NCBI GenBank assembly: GCA_029379215.1
Contig: JAQYWO010000011.1
Coordinates: 1-64,000 of the forward strand
Source of the DNA: Rhizonema sp. PD37
GTDB lineage: Bacteria; Cyanobacteriota; Cyanobacteriia; Cyanobacteriales; Nostocaceae
DNA length: 64,000 nucleotides
Reading direction: 5' to 3'
A program made the position numbers and the translations under genes. The first letter of the stretch is position 1; every line of letters starts with the position of its first letter. The notes under the pieces are model-generated. The model saw nothing but the letters and a program-made list of their open reading frames with translations, was not told the DNA's origin and made no database searches. This document shows, in pieces, positions 8,711-18,500 of this stretch.

Positions 8711-9331
8711 CTAGATATCAGCAGATGTCAACTCCTTCCATTGCGATCGGGCAGACAATACACGAGAACCAGAAGTACAAAGAGGGCAACTAGCCGCAGG
8801 CCAAGATTCAATTGGTCGGCGAACAATTGACCTAATATGTAATCCGTCAATATCATCTTTGTTGGAGAAATTCCCTAGAGTTAGTAGGGTTGGAATTACG
8901 TTGCAGTTGGCATATTTGAAAGCGGTTAGCATCTTTCTAATACTGCCTCCTGAGTGTATATCGTCAACTACAATTAGTATTTTATCGCGTTCCAGTATAG
9001 GGAAGTTAGTTTTTCCTGTCGCAATATTAAAATATCCAAGACGTTTACCTAGTATTGTAGATATTTCTGTTGCAAGCGCTAAGCTTGCTGAGATAGATGC
9101 AAAATATGAGAAAACCCAATAGTCATCTTGCGTATCTTCTACAAAAGATGCGAGGTAGCTGGCAGCTATGCGCCTAAGATCAGGATACATTATAGCAAGA
9201 TCACTATTGAAATAGTATCCTGAATGCTTATCGGCCATATCGTAAGCGGCGTGAGGACCGTGATTATGCTGCTCCCAAATAATTTTTCTATCTAAGAATA
9301 TTTTAATTATATTGTCGCGTTCATCTGTCAT
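8711..9331 (-). CDS. Phosphoribosyltransferase family protein
   Basis: This 206-aa protein starts at ATG 9331. The type I PRPP-binding motif ILIVVDDIHSGGS at residues 118-130 is unmistakable: acidic pair, then a small Gly-rich loop. The N-terminal half has LFLDRK-like helices and HNHGPHAAYDMADKHSGYYF. The C-terminus carries SCPLC, half of a possible metal-binding knuckle. It resembles orotate phosphoribosyltransferase-like proteins, but the substrate cannot be read. It is not in a pyrimidine operon: upstream, 10 bp from its start codon, begins a transposon-like element, and the next gene in the same direction is a small membrane protein at 9828-10208. Confidence 0.82.
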   Translation of the reverse strand: MTDERDNIIKIFLDRKIIWEQHNHGPHAAYDMADKHSGYYFNSDLAIMYPDLRRIAASYLASFVEDTQDDYWVFSYFASISASLALATEISTILGKRLGYFNIATGKTNFPILERDKILIVVDDIHSGGSIRKMLTAFKYANCNVIPTLLTLGNFSNKDDIDGLHIRSIVRRPIESWPAASCPLCTSGSRVLSARSQWKELTSADI

Positions 9332-9340
9332 GTTTAACCC

Positions 9341-9639
9341 CAGAAGTTACGTGACTTAAAGGAAAATATTGCCGTTTTTGAAAGGATAAACTTGCCGTGA
9401 CAGAGGCTGAAAGTATTATTCTCTCAATTTTTTCTGAATTAGTTGTCGAGTTCTATTAAATAATAAAGTTGCCGTGAGTTCATGAGTGAATGAGAGTTTT
9501 GAGCTTTGCGATGCCTTTGGCAACAGCGGTATCGCCCCCATCACGTCATGACAAAGACGGAAGCTAGTGTCGGCTCTGGGTTCGGCAAGCGTATCCTTTA
9601 ATTTTCGGCAATATGTACCTTTAAGTCACATAACTTCTG
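9341..9639. mobile_element. 299-bp non-autonomous transposon-like element with 57-bp inverted ends
   Basis: Positions 9341-9397 and 9583-9639 are inverted repeats, 57 bp each; by hand count 47 of 57 positions match. Both start CAGAAGTTA and contain two spaced motifs AAAGG-N8-TTGCCG (left 9358-9374 and 9381-9397). A third, TTGCCGTGAG, lies inside on the left only (about 9469-9478). No transposase is encoded. The palindromic repeat also found in the CHAT gene is nested at 9508-9537. I could not define a target-site duplication. Repeated end motifs resemble transposase-binding sites of larger elements, so this could be a MITE derived from one. Confidence 0.7.
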
Positions 9640-9827
9640 TTTATGGTTCAGAATTTTTCTCATGTTTTGATTCAAAGCACATTATTGAAAATTGGTTCAC
9701 GTATATTATTCGCGAACCAATCTTCCCTTTCCACATAAGAGTAAAAAGTCAGGCATTGCTGTAGGTAATTCACTTTATACATCTACGGTTGTCAGACTAT
9801 TACTTATGTTTTGGTGTTTTTTAAATT

Positions 9828-10208
9828 TTAATACGTTTGCCCTGGTTCCTGCGTTGGTATAGTATAAGTACTGCCTTGTGGGCTAATTTGGTCTTTCAGT
9901 TTGAGTTTTAGCTCCTCTGTAATAGGTAGATCATTAATTTCTTTGAGGAGAAATGTTACAGATTCGGTTTTGCTACGTTCTGCATAGACGGCCTTGAGAA
10001 TGGCTTCAATTCCAAATCCCGCTATAGCATCCCCCACAACAGTTATTATACCTAGCAGTGCGATACCTCCGACGATACCAAAAGGTCCTCCCACTGCTGT
10101 GAGGGCAGCCGCAACAGCTGCGGAACTGCCTCCTGATGAGGCGGTTAGAACTACCAGAATTATGCCAGGAAGACCAAGACCTGCAAGTTTTTTAACGAGT
10201 TCATCCAT
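9828..10208 (-). CDS. Small Gly/Ala-rich membrane protein, unknown function
   Basis: This 126-aa protein starts at ATG 10208, with GAGG about 9 bases upstream. Residues 9-70 form two or three hydrophobic, glycine-zipper-like segments (LAGLGLPGIILVVLTASS; GGPFGIVGGIALLGIITVVG). They are followed by an amphipathic, charged tail (SVTFLLKEINDLPITEELKL). There is no signal peptide cleavage motif. I recall similar small cyanobacterial proteins only as hypothetical. The composition would fit a membrane-inserting or pore-forming small protein, but that is inference. It lies upstream of the phosphoribosyltransferase on the same strand, separated by the 299-bp transposon-like element. Confidence 0.7.
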   Translation of the reverse strand: MDELVKKLAGLGLPGIILVVLTASSGGSSAAVAAALTAVGGPFGIVGGIALLGIITVVGDAIAGFGIEAILKAVYAERSKTESVTFLLKEINDLPITEELKLKLKDQISPQGSTYTIPTQEPGQTY

Positions 10209-11335
10209 TGGAATTACCTCTCATCCTTATGTTTTGGTGAAGACTTTATTAAGGGTACAAAACAGGAGTCTTTGTAAATAAAGAAACCTATTTCAAAATA
10301 TAGAATAGGTTAGATAATAGTCATTCACTCTCAGGTAGGATTAAATTTTTATAAATTTTTTGCTATTCGCCCTAACCTGACTTCTGAGTCCAATACAGCC
10401 TTCGCTGTAAAATAGCGTATTTGTTAGTTCGACCTCTAAATTATGTTATAACAATCGATTTTTCTAATATTAGTGCTAGGATAATGGCGCGAATACCACC
10501 TCAATCAATGGCAAGTACTTTACATTTGCCATTAGGTGTCGTACTCACAGTTTCTTGCAAATCTTCCTGAATTAATGTTTTTGCTTCTTCCTGCAGTCGA
10601 ATAGTTACTATAACTTCGCTTTGACTAGTTTAGTATATTTTAACTTCATCAATCCTAATATATATAACATTTTGTAGAAAGTCTACTCAACCGAGTTAAG
10701 TAGTTCCGTTATGTGGCTACACGATAGGATAAGCATGCCGAAAATTACATTACCATATTATTACTTGCCGCCATCATACTATAGTTAGAACTTTGTAAAC
10801 ACGTCTTAGCTGCGAATCAGTTATATTTTGTGACTACTTTTTATTTACTGTTTAACTCTTTTATAATTCTTTTAAATAACAGCTTAAATATCTTAAATGT
10901 CTTAAATGTCTGCTTCAACATTAGCTTAACTATTAAACTGTCTTAAGTATCGTTGTCTTTTTTTTAAGAATGTGAGATCTTTGGTGTTCTAAAGTTCAAT
11001 CATATGTTTTAGAATAGATGGGAATTTTAAGAAACCTTACAAAGCTAACTGTGTAAATTTGTGGAATAGCAGCTAGGATGAAGGAGATCCAGGGAAAAAC
11101 TTTATGCATCACCTCTGGCGGACAGATGCTATGCTGCTCTGTTTTTTGTAATAGAGAGGACGCTGACAGGTGGAGGATAAATTTATGTGCATCATTATAA
11201 ATAAAAGGTATTAGGATAAGCCCAACAATTAAGTTAAAATAGCCCAGAAGCTTTTACTATTAATCACAAGCAAAATGATAAACTGGACTGTTAATATTAA
11301 AAATAGGAACAAAGTAAGAAGGATTACAGAAGCTA
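10209..11335. other. 1.1-kb AT-rich region upstream of the NRPS/PKS cluster
   Basis: No full gene is visible. The minus strand has a 42-codon open stretch without a start (10501-10629; EVIVTIRLQEEAKTLIQEDL then PNGKCKVLAID, stop TGA), which looks like a gene remnant. At 10880-10955 the motif TCTTAAATG and relatives (CTTAAATA, CTTAAGTA, CTTAACTA) recur as direct repeats in a very AT-rich stretch, a possible regulator-binding array. An AAGAAGGA ribosome-binding-like sequence at 11317-11324 precedes the first NRPS gene. I cannot place the transcription start. Confidence 0.45.
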
Positions 11336-14300
11336 ATGCAGTTAGACACTTATAATCAAATTTTAGTAAATTCAAGTAATAAAACTTTTACACATAAGGA
11401 AATAGAAATTGTTATCCGGTCGAGTTTGGCTGTTAGTGATTGTGTAGTGATAAAGAGACAGACAGAAAAATCAAAACAGGAGTTAGTTGCTTATGTAGTT
11501 CCATTAGGTTTATTTGTACTAGAACAATTGTTGTCTCATCTGCAAACAATTCTGCCTAGCGAATGGATACCCACAGCACTCGTACCAGTCTCCACCATAC
11601 CCCTAACAGATACAGGGCAGGTAGATGAAGTTACTCTAGCCGGTTTAGAAGTTATTGACTATGACTTAATGCGTCGCATAGAGGAGCAATTAGAGTCATT
11701 GTCAGAAATTGAACGTGTTGCGGTGGTTGTTGAACCCCAAGTTAAAAGAATTCCTCCTATACATTTAGAAGATTTACTACCCGGTACTCAAGCGAACGCC
11801 TTTGTAAATAGCCAGCAAGAAGTACAAGCAACTACACCTAGCCAGAGGAGAGAAAACAAGAACTCGTCCTCGTCGAAAAAGCTAGCCATCAGTCACGGAG
11901 AACCGCTGCAATACTCCGAAGACGCTCCTAAAACTTTAACAGAGCTACTGCAACGAACTGCTCAATATTCAACTAAGAGTATCATCTACATTCAACCTGA
12001 TGGTACTGAAAAATTTCAATCTTATCGGGAATTATGGCTGGATGCTCAACGAATTTTAGCTGGATTAAAAAAGTTAGGATTAAAGCCCCAAGATAAAGTC
12101 ATTTTTCAACTAGAGAACAACCAAGATTTTATCTCTGCTTTTTGGGGTTGCGTGCTAGGAGGCTTTGTCCCAGTGCCAATATCTGTGGCTCCAGCATACG
12201 AAATAGCCAATAATACCGCAAACAAACTTCAAAATACTTGGCAGATGCTGGGGAAACCCCTTGTATTGACAAGCGCTTTTTTAGCTGACAAGATGACTGT
12301 ATCAATTTGGAATTTAGAAAAATTTCAAATTGCAACTATTGATAAGTTGCGTGAATGCGAAGCGGATTTTAACTTACATCAAAGTCAGCCAGAAGATTTA
12401 GCGATTTTGTTTTTGACTTCTGGAAGCACTGGTATACCCAAGTGTGTGATGTTAAATCATCGCAATCTATTAAGTATGACAGCTGGCTTAATTTTAATGG
12501 GTAATTTCTCCAGCCAGGAAAGCGTTTTAAACTGGATGCCTCTGGATCATGTTGGTGCATTGGTATCTCTGAGCATTATGGCTGTTAGTTTGGGTTGTCA
12601 ACAAATCCATGTGCCTACTGACTTGATTGTGCAAAATCCGCTTTTATGGCTAGATAAGATTGACTCTCATAAAGCTACGATTAGTTGGGCACCTAATTTT
12701 GCCTTTTCCCTGATATGCGATAGTGCTTTTGATATCAGTCGAAAGAACTGGGATTTATCTTCAATGAAGTTTGCGATTAACGCTGGAGAGCCAATTGTAA
12801 CTAAAACAGCGAGGAAATTCTTAAAACTGCTAAGCAATCACGGTTTGCCGACTAATGCTATTCACCCAGCCTTTGGGATGTGCGAAACCTCTTCTGGTAT
12901 TACTTACTCTGACAGTTTTTCGCTCTTATCTTCATCGGATGACACTTTATTTGTAGAACTAGGGTTTCCAATTAATGGTGCCTCACTGCGTATTGTTAAT
13001 GAAAGTGAACAAATAGTAACAGAAGATACGATTGGTCGTTTACAGGTTAAAGGTGCATCTGTTACTTGTGGTTACTATCAGAATCCACACGCAAACCAAG
13101 AAGCTTTTACCCCAGATGGCTGGTTTAATACCGGGGATTTAGGTTTTCTCCATCAAGGGCGTTTAACTATTACTGGACGGCAGAAAGATGTTATTATTAT
13201 CAATGGACTTAATTACTACTGTCACGACATCGAAGCCGCAGTTGAAGAAGTTAAAGGAGTAGAAGTTTCTTACACAGCGGCTTGTGCAGTGAAACAAATA
13301 GGGAATACTGATAAACTAGCTATCTTTTTCAATACTCACCTTTCTGATGATGGAAATTTAGTAACTCTGCTTAGAGAAATTCGCACCTCTATTGTCAATA
13401 AGGTGGGAGTCAATCCAGATTTTTTAATTCCAGTAGCTCGAGAAACTATCCCTAAAACTGCTATTGGCAAAATCCAGCGATCGCAACTAAGCCAGCGCTT
13501 CATTACAGGTGAGTTTAAATCAATTATTAAACAAATTGATATCCTACTGAGTAATGCCAATACCATTCCAGACTGGTTCTACCATCAAGTCTGGAAACCT
13601 AAATCTCCAATTACTGTTAATTCTTCTTTGACTCTTATTAATTCTACTCTAATATTTCTAGATTCATTTGGATTGGGTAAATATTTAACTCAGGTCTTAT
13701 CAGAGTACAACCTACCATACATAACTGTTTCACCCGGAGAAGATTTCCTCAAAATCAATCACTCGCACTACACAATCATTCCCGGAAAAGCCCAGGAATA
13801 TCAACTGTTACTCCAATCACTGGCAGCAGATAACATAATTATCGGACAGGTTCTTCATCTATGGACTTATGACCACCAGTATAATGGCGAAGTCAAGACG
13901 CTGGATGCTCTCGAACAAGCACAAGAAAATGGAATATATAGTCTATTGTTCCTGACTCAAGCTTTAGCCAAGGTTCAGGGATTTAACCATGCGGTACAAT
14001 TACTATTTATTTCCAATCATATCCAGTCCATTCACTCATCTGATCCAATAGTTTACGAGAAATCAGCAGTGTTGGGATTGCTGAAAACCATTCCTCAAGA
14101 AATACCTTGGTTGAACTGTCGCCACATCGATTTGCCTTTCGCTGAAGTTGAAACAAATGGAGCTTATATCTTACAAGAGATGCAAGTTTCCTCAAAAGAA
14201 ACAGAGGTAGCTTACAGGAATGGACAGCGTTTGGTTCCTTGGATAGAAAAAGTTGATTGGATTAACAAACCTAAATCTTCAGTCAGCTTCAAGCAACAAG

Positions 14301-15553
14301 GAACTTATTTAATCACTGGCGGACTTGGTGGTATAGGTATTGAGATTGCGCGGTATTTGTTGACACATCACCAAGCTCGGCTACTACTCGTCGGCAGAAC
14401 TCCCTTACCAGATAAAAGTACTTGGAATGTTCATGCAAAACGCTTGCAAGCATATCAGGAATTAGAACAGCTTGAAGGAGAGATAATTTACGAAGCTGTT
14501 GATATATGTGACTTCCAGCAGTTGCAGACAATAGTTGAAAAAGCTTTATCCCGATGGGGTAAGAATTTGGATGGAATCATTCATTTAGCTGGAACTTTGC
14601 ACGAGCAGCTTGTACTTGAAGAAACTCAGGAAAGCTTAGCAGCACTGCTGCATCCTAAAATGTTAGGTACTTGGGCGCTGCATCAATTGATAAAACACAA
14701 TAGTGACAGTATTTTTATAAACTTTTCTTCGGCACTCGGTTTTTTTGGCAGCACTGGTGTAGGGGCTTATGCTGCTGCTAATAGTTTTCTCAACAGCTTT
14801 TGCCATTATCAAAATCACAACAGTGACTTAGCAAGCTATTGTATGAGTTGGAGTATGTGGGATGAGACAGGCATGAGCCAGGGATATCAGATGATGAAGG
14901 ATCTGATCCGTGCTAAAGGTTTCTATGTTATGTCCTCATCTCAAGGAATATCTTCGATGCTGGCAAGTTTGCATCATGAGCCTGCATCTACGTTGATAGG
15001 TTTAGATGGCAGTAACCAAAACATTCAACGTTGGCAGTCTCAAACCTCTAATTTACAGAAGCTAACTGCCTATTTCACTGTTAATAGCAGTAATGATATT
15101 GTAAAATTACCAGAATTGCGAGTGCAAGACCGCTTTGGAAATTCCTGCACCTGCAACTTTGTACAGTTACCCCAATTGCCTTATCTTGAAAACGGCGAAA
15201 TTGATCGCACTCGCCTAATTGGGAGAATTAACACTGACAAAATTGGGGAGCGAATAGAACCAAGAAACGAGATAGAGTTAAAAATTGCTCAATGTTGGCA
15301 GGAAGTCATGAGAGTGTCACATTTAAGCATTCACGACAACTTTTTTGAGTTGGGGGGAAATTCCCTGCTAGCTAGTCAAGTAATTTCTCGGTTACGCGAA
15401 AGTTTCTCTTTAGAGTTGTCTTTACAGCGTTTGTTTAAAGCCCCCACTATCGCTAGTTTAGCCCAGAGTATTGAGGCGATTCGGGGGATAACGCACCACA
15501 AGAGTGGATCTATTGAGGAACTCGAAGAAGAATATGAGGAAGTAAGAATATGA
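11336..15553 (+). CDS. NRPS/PKS loading protein: A(AerA-like)-KR-PCP
   Basis: 1405 aa. Residues 1-150 look like a stray C-terminal adenylation subdomain. Residues ~200-735 are an acyl/aryl-adenylating domain with TSGSTGIPK at 361-369, LNWMPLDHVGALVSLS, and the A8-like GRQKDVIIINGLNYY. The pocket residues read DHAWIAASG, not an amino-acid code. A ketoreductase follows (~975-1215) with the NADPH motif TYLITGGLGGIGIE near 989 and catalytic Ser, Tyr and Asn in INFSSALGFFGSTGVGAYAA and the following residues. A carrier domain ends it (FFELGGNSLLASQ, Ser about 1341), plus an acidic tail LEEEYEEVRI. The order matches AerA/SpuA-type loaders, which activate an alpha-keto acid and reduce it to an alpha-hydroxy acid. 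The stop overlaps the next start (ATGA). Confidence 0.9.
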   Translation: MQLDTYNQILVNSSNKTFTHKEIEIVIRSSLAVSDCVVIKRQTEKSKQELVAYVVPLGLFVLEQLLSHLQTILPSEWIPTALVPVSTIPLTDTGQVDEVTLAGLEVIDYDLMRRIEEQLESLSEIERVAVVVEPQVKRIPPIHLEDLLPGTQANAFVNSQQEVQATTPSQRRENKNSSSSKKLAISHGEPLQYSEDAPKTLTELLQRTAQYSTKSIIYIQPDGTEKFQSYRELWLDAQRILAGLKKLGLKPQDKVIFQLENNQDFISAFWGCVLGGFVPVPISVAPAYEIANNTANKLQNTWQMLGKPLVLTSAFLADKMTVSIWNLEKFQIATIDKLRECEADFNLHQSQPEDLAILFLTSGSTGIPKCVMLNHRNLLSMTAGLILMGNFSSQESVLNWMPLDHVGALVSLSIMAVSLGCQQIHVPTDLIVQNPLLWLDKIDSHKATISWAPNFAFSLICDSAFDISRKNWDLSSMKFAINAGEPIVTKTARKFLKLLSNHGLPTNAIHPAFGMCETSSGITYSDSFSLLSSSDDTLFVELGFPINGASLRIVNESEQIVTEDTIGRLQVKGASVTCGYYQNPHANQEAFTPDGWFNTGDLGFLHQGRLTITGRQKDVIIINGLNYYCHDIEAAVEEVKGVEVSYTAACAVKQIGNTDKLAIFFNTHLSDDGNLVTLLREIRTSIVNKVGVNPDFLIPVARETIPKTAIGKIQRSQLSQRFITGEFKSIIKQIDILLSNANTIPDWFYHQVWKPKSPITVNSSLTLINSTLIFLDSFGLGKYLTQVLSEYNLPYITVSPGEDFLKINHSHYTIIPGKAQEYQLLLQSLAADNIIIGQVLHLWTYDHQYNGEVKTLDALEQAQENGIYSLLFLTQALAKVQGFNHAVQLLFISNHIQSIHSSDPIVYEKSAVLGLLKTIPQEIPWLNCRHIDLPFAEVETNGAYILQEMQVSSKETEVAYRNGQRLVPWIEKVDWINKPKSSVSFKQQGTYLITGGLGGIGIEIARYLLTHHQARLLLVGRTPLPDKSTWNVHAKRLQAYQELEQLEGEIIYEAVDICDFQQLQTIVEKALSRWGKNLDGIIHLAGTLHEQLVLEETQESLAALLHPKMLGTWALHQLIKHNSDSIFINFSSALGFFGSTGVGAYAAANSFLNSFCHYQNHNSDLASYCMSWSMWDETGMSQGYQMMKDLIRAKGFYVMSSSQGISSMLASLHHEPASTLIGLDGSNQNIQRWQSQTSNLQKLTAYFTVNSSNDIVKLPELRVQDRFGNSCTCNFVQLPQLPYLENGEIDRTRLIGRINTDKIGERIEPRNEIELKIAQCWQEVMRVSHLSIHDNFFELGGNSLLASQVISRLRESFSLELSLQRLFKAPTIASLAQSIEAIRGITHHKSGSIEELEEEYEEVRI

Positions 15554-18500
15554 TAATAGAAGAGTTTTTAGCTAGCCTGCTTTCCAAAGGCATAAAAATC
15601 TGGATTGACGGAAACCAACTTGGCTGTCGCGCTCCTAAAGGAGTGATGACAGGAGCCATACAGGAGGAACTGCTAGAGCGGAAAATAGAAATCCTTGCCT
15701 TTCTCACTGAAGCTCAAAAAGCCACACAATCTACTTCGTTTCCTCTAGTTCAAGTTGTCAGGAATAAGGAGTTGCCTTTATCTTTTGCTCAGCAGAGGAT
15801 GTGGTTTCTTTCTCAACTAGATGAGGAAAGCCCATTTTACAACGAAAGTTGCCAACTACGGATTGTTGGGAAGCTCTCAGTGACAGCTTTAGAACAAAGT
15901 ATCAACGAAATTATTCGTCGTCATGAAGCTTTACGGACTAAGTTTCCTGTCATAGAGGGTATTCCTTTTCAGGCGATCGCTCCCAGTTTCACCATCACCT
16001 TACCTGTGCTAGACTTGCAGGGTTTACCAGAAGCCTCAATCCAGCAGATAGTCATTCAGGAAGTTCGCCAACCCTTTGACTTGAGTGCTGGTGCTTTAGT
16101 GCGAGTCACTCTACTGCGCCGAGAAGTGGAATCTCACCTGTTGATATTAACCATGCACCACATTATTACCGATGGTTGGTCGATGGGAGTATTCTTCAAA
16201 GAGTTAGAAGTTCTTTATCCAGCTTTTATTAAAGGTGAACCAAATCCTTTACCAGAGTTAACGATACAATATGCTGATTTTGCCCATTGGCAACGTCAAT
16301 GGTTAACTAAAGAAGTTCAAGAAAAGCAACTCAATTACTGGAAACAGCAGTTAAGTGACGCACCACCTTTATTGGAGTTACCAACAGATTATCTGCGATC
16401 TCCAGTTCAGACTTTCTCCGGTGCTACCAAAAAATTTCAACTCGAAGAGCATTTAACCTCTCAATTAATAACTCTGACTCAAAAGTCAGGTGTCACCTTG
16501 TTTATGACATTGGTGGCAGCTTTTGCGGTTTTACTTCATCGCTACAGTGGTGTAAATGATATTTGTATCGGTTCACCTTTTGCTAACCGCAACCGTCAAG
16601 AAGTTGAGCCAATAATCGGCTTTTTTGTCAATACATTGGTGTTGCGTACTCAGATTGAAGACAACCCCACTTTTTCTCAATTCCTCCAACAAGTCCGCTC
16701 TGTTGTTTGGGATGCCCATGCACACCAAGACGTCCCATTTGAGCAAGTGGTAGAAGTACTACAGCCAGAACGTTCTCTTGGCTACAACCCCTTGTTTCAA
16801 GTCATGTTTGTTTTGGAAAATTTCTCCCTTGATACTTTAGAGTTACCTGATATTAGTTTGACTCCAGAGATGGTAGAGCGGGGTACATCTCAGTTCGATT
16901 TGAGCCTCTCGATTTGGCAAACACAAAAGGGATTAATTGGGTCGTGGGAATATAACAGCGATTTGTTTGAGGCGAATACAATTGCTCGGATGACAGGTCA
17001 TTTCCAGACTCTGTTAGAAGCAATTGCGGCTGATCCCGACCAAAGAATTGGAGATTTGCCATTGCTAACTGAGCCAGAACGGCATCAGTTATTAATCGAG
17101 TGGAATAATACCCAAGCAAATTATCCTCAGGATAAGTGTATCCATCAATTGTTTGAGGAACAGGTTCAGCACACCCCAGATGCTGTAGCTATAGTGTATG
17201 AAAATCAACAACTTACTTATAGCCAGTTGAATTGTCGTGCGAATCAGTTGGCGCATTACTTGCTCTCATTGGGTGTGGGAGTTTCGGTGCTGGTGGGTAT
17301 TTGTGTCGAGCGTTCCTTAGAAATGGTGGTGGGACTGTTGGGTATTCTCAAAGCGGGTGGTGCTTATGTGCCACTTGATCCAGAGTATCCCACTGAGCGT
17401 TTAAACTTTATGCTTGAAGATACTGAGCTATCAGTTGTGTTGACTCAAGAAAAATTAGTTAATAAACTAGGCGATCGCCTCCGGCGCGGCTTTGCCGAAC
17501 GCAAAGCTGATGTAATTTGCTTAGACTCAAACTGGGATATCATCAATCAACAAACTAAACAGAATCCGACTACTAGTCTAAAAGCTCAGGATTTAGCTTA
17601 TGTAATGTACACGAGCGGTTCTACAGGTCAACCCAAAGGTGTTAGCATCGTCCATAGAGGTGTAGTTCGATTAGTCAAACAAACTAATTATGTGAGCATT
17701 TCTGCTCAAGATGTAATTGCACAAGCTTCAAATTACGCTTTCGACGCTGCCACTTTCGAGATATGGGGTGCGCTACTTCACGGAGCGCAATTGGTAGGAG
17801 TGAGCAAAGATTTGGCACTTTCCCCTAAAGATTTTGCAGCTTTTATTCGAGCGCAAGGTATCAGCGTATTATTCTTGACAACTGCCTTGTTCAATCAAAT
17901 TGCTCAGGAAGTCCCTTCTGCTTTCAATTCAGTACGGGATCTTCTATTTGGCGGTGAAGCGGTTGATCCTAAATGGGTAAAAGAAGTACTGAAAAATGGT
18001 GCGCCACAGCGACTACTTCATGTTTATGGGCCGACAGAGAATACAACATTCAGTTCCTGGTACTTAGTGCAGGATGTCCTCAAAGACGCTACAACTATTC
18101 CTATTGGTCGTCCGATCGCTAATACCCAGGTTTATATATTAGATAAAAACTTCCAACCAGTACCTGTAGGTGTACCTGGAGAATTACACATTGTCGGTGC
18201 TGGATTAGCAAGAGGCTATTTAAATCGTCCTACAACTACCGCCGAGAAATTTATTGAAATTGAATTATTCGATCAACTTGAGCGAGTTTACAAAACTGGG
18301 GATTTAGTACGCTATTTACCTGATGGCAACATTGAATACATAAGACGCATCGACAATCAAGTAAAAATTCGGGGTTTCCGAATTGAATTAGGTGAAATCG
18401 AAACAGTTGCGAGCCAATATCCCCATGTGCAGACATCTTGTGTTATAGCCCGCGAAGACATTCCTGGAGACAAACGCCTAGTCGCTTATATTGTGCTTCA

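Noticed and set aside
8617..8711. Minus-strand open stretch (NGIPVVLAVEAYGEIANVVK) beyond the phosphoribosyltransferase stop
   Set aside because: About 31 codons, in another frame, with no start or context; could be a remnant but is not supportable.
9567..9764. Plus-strand 65-codon frame
   Set aside because: It runs through the inverted end of the transposon-like element and has no coding character.
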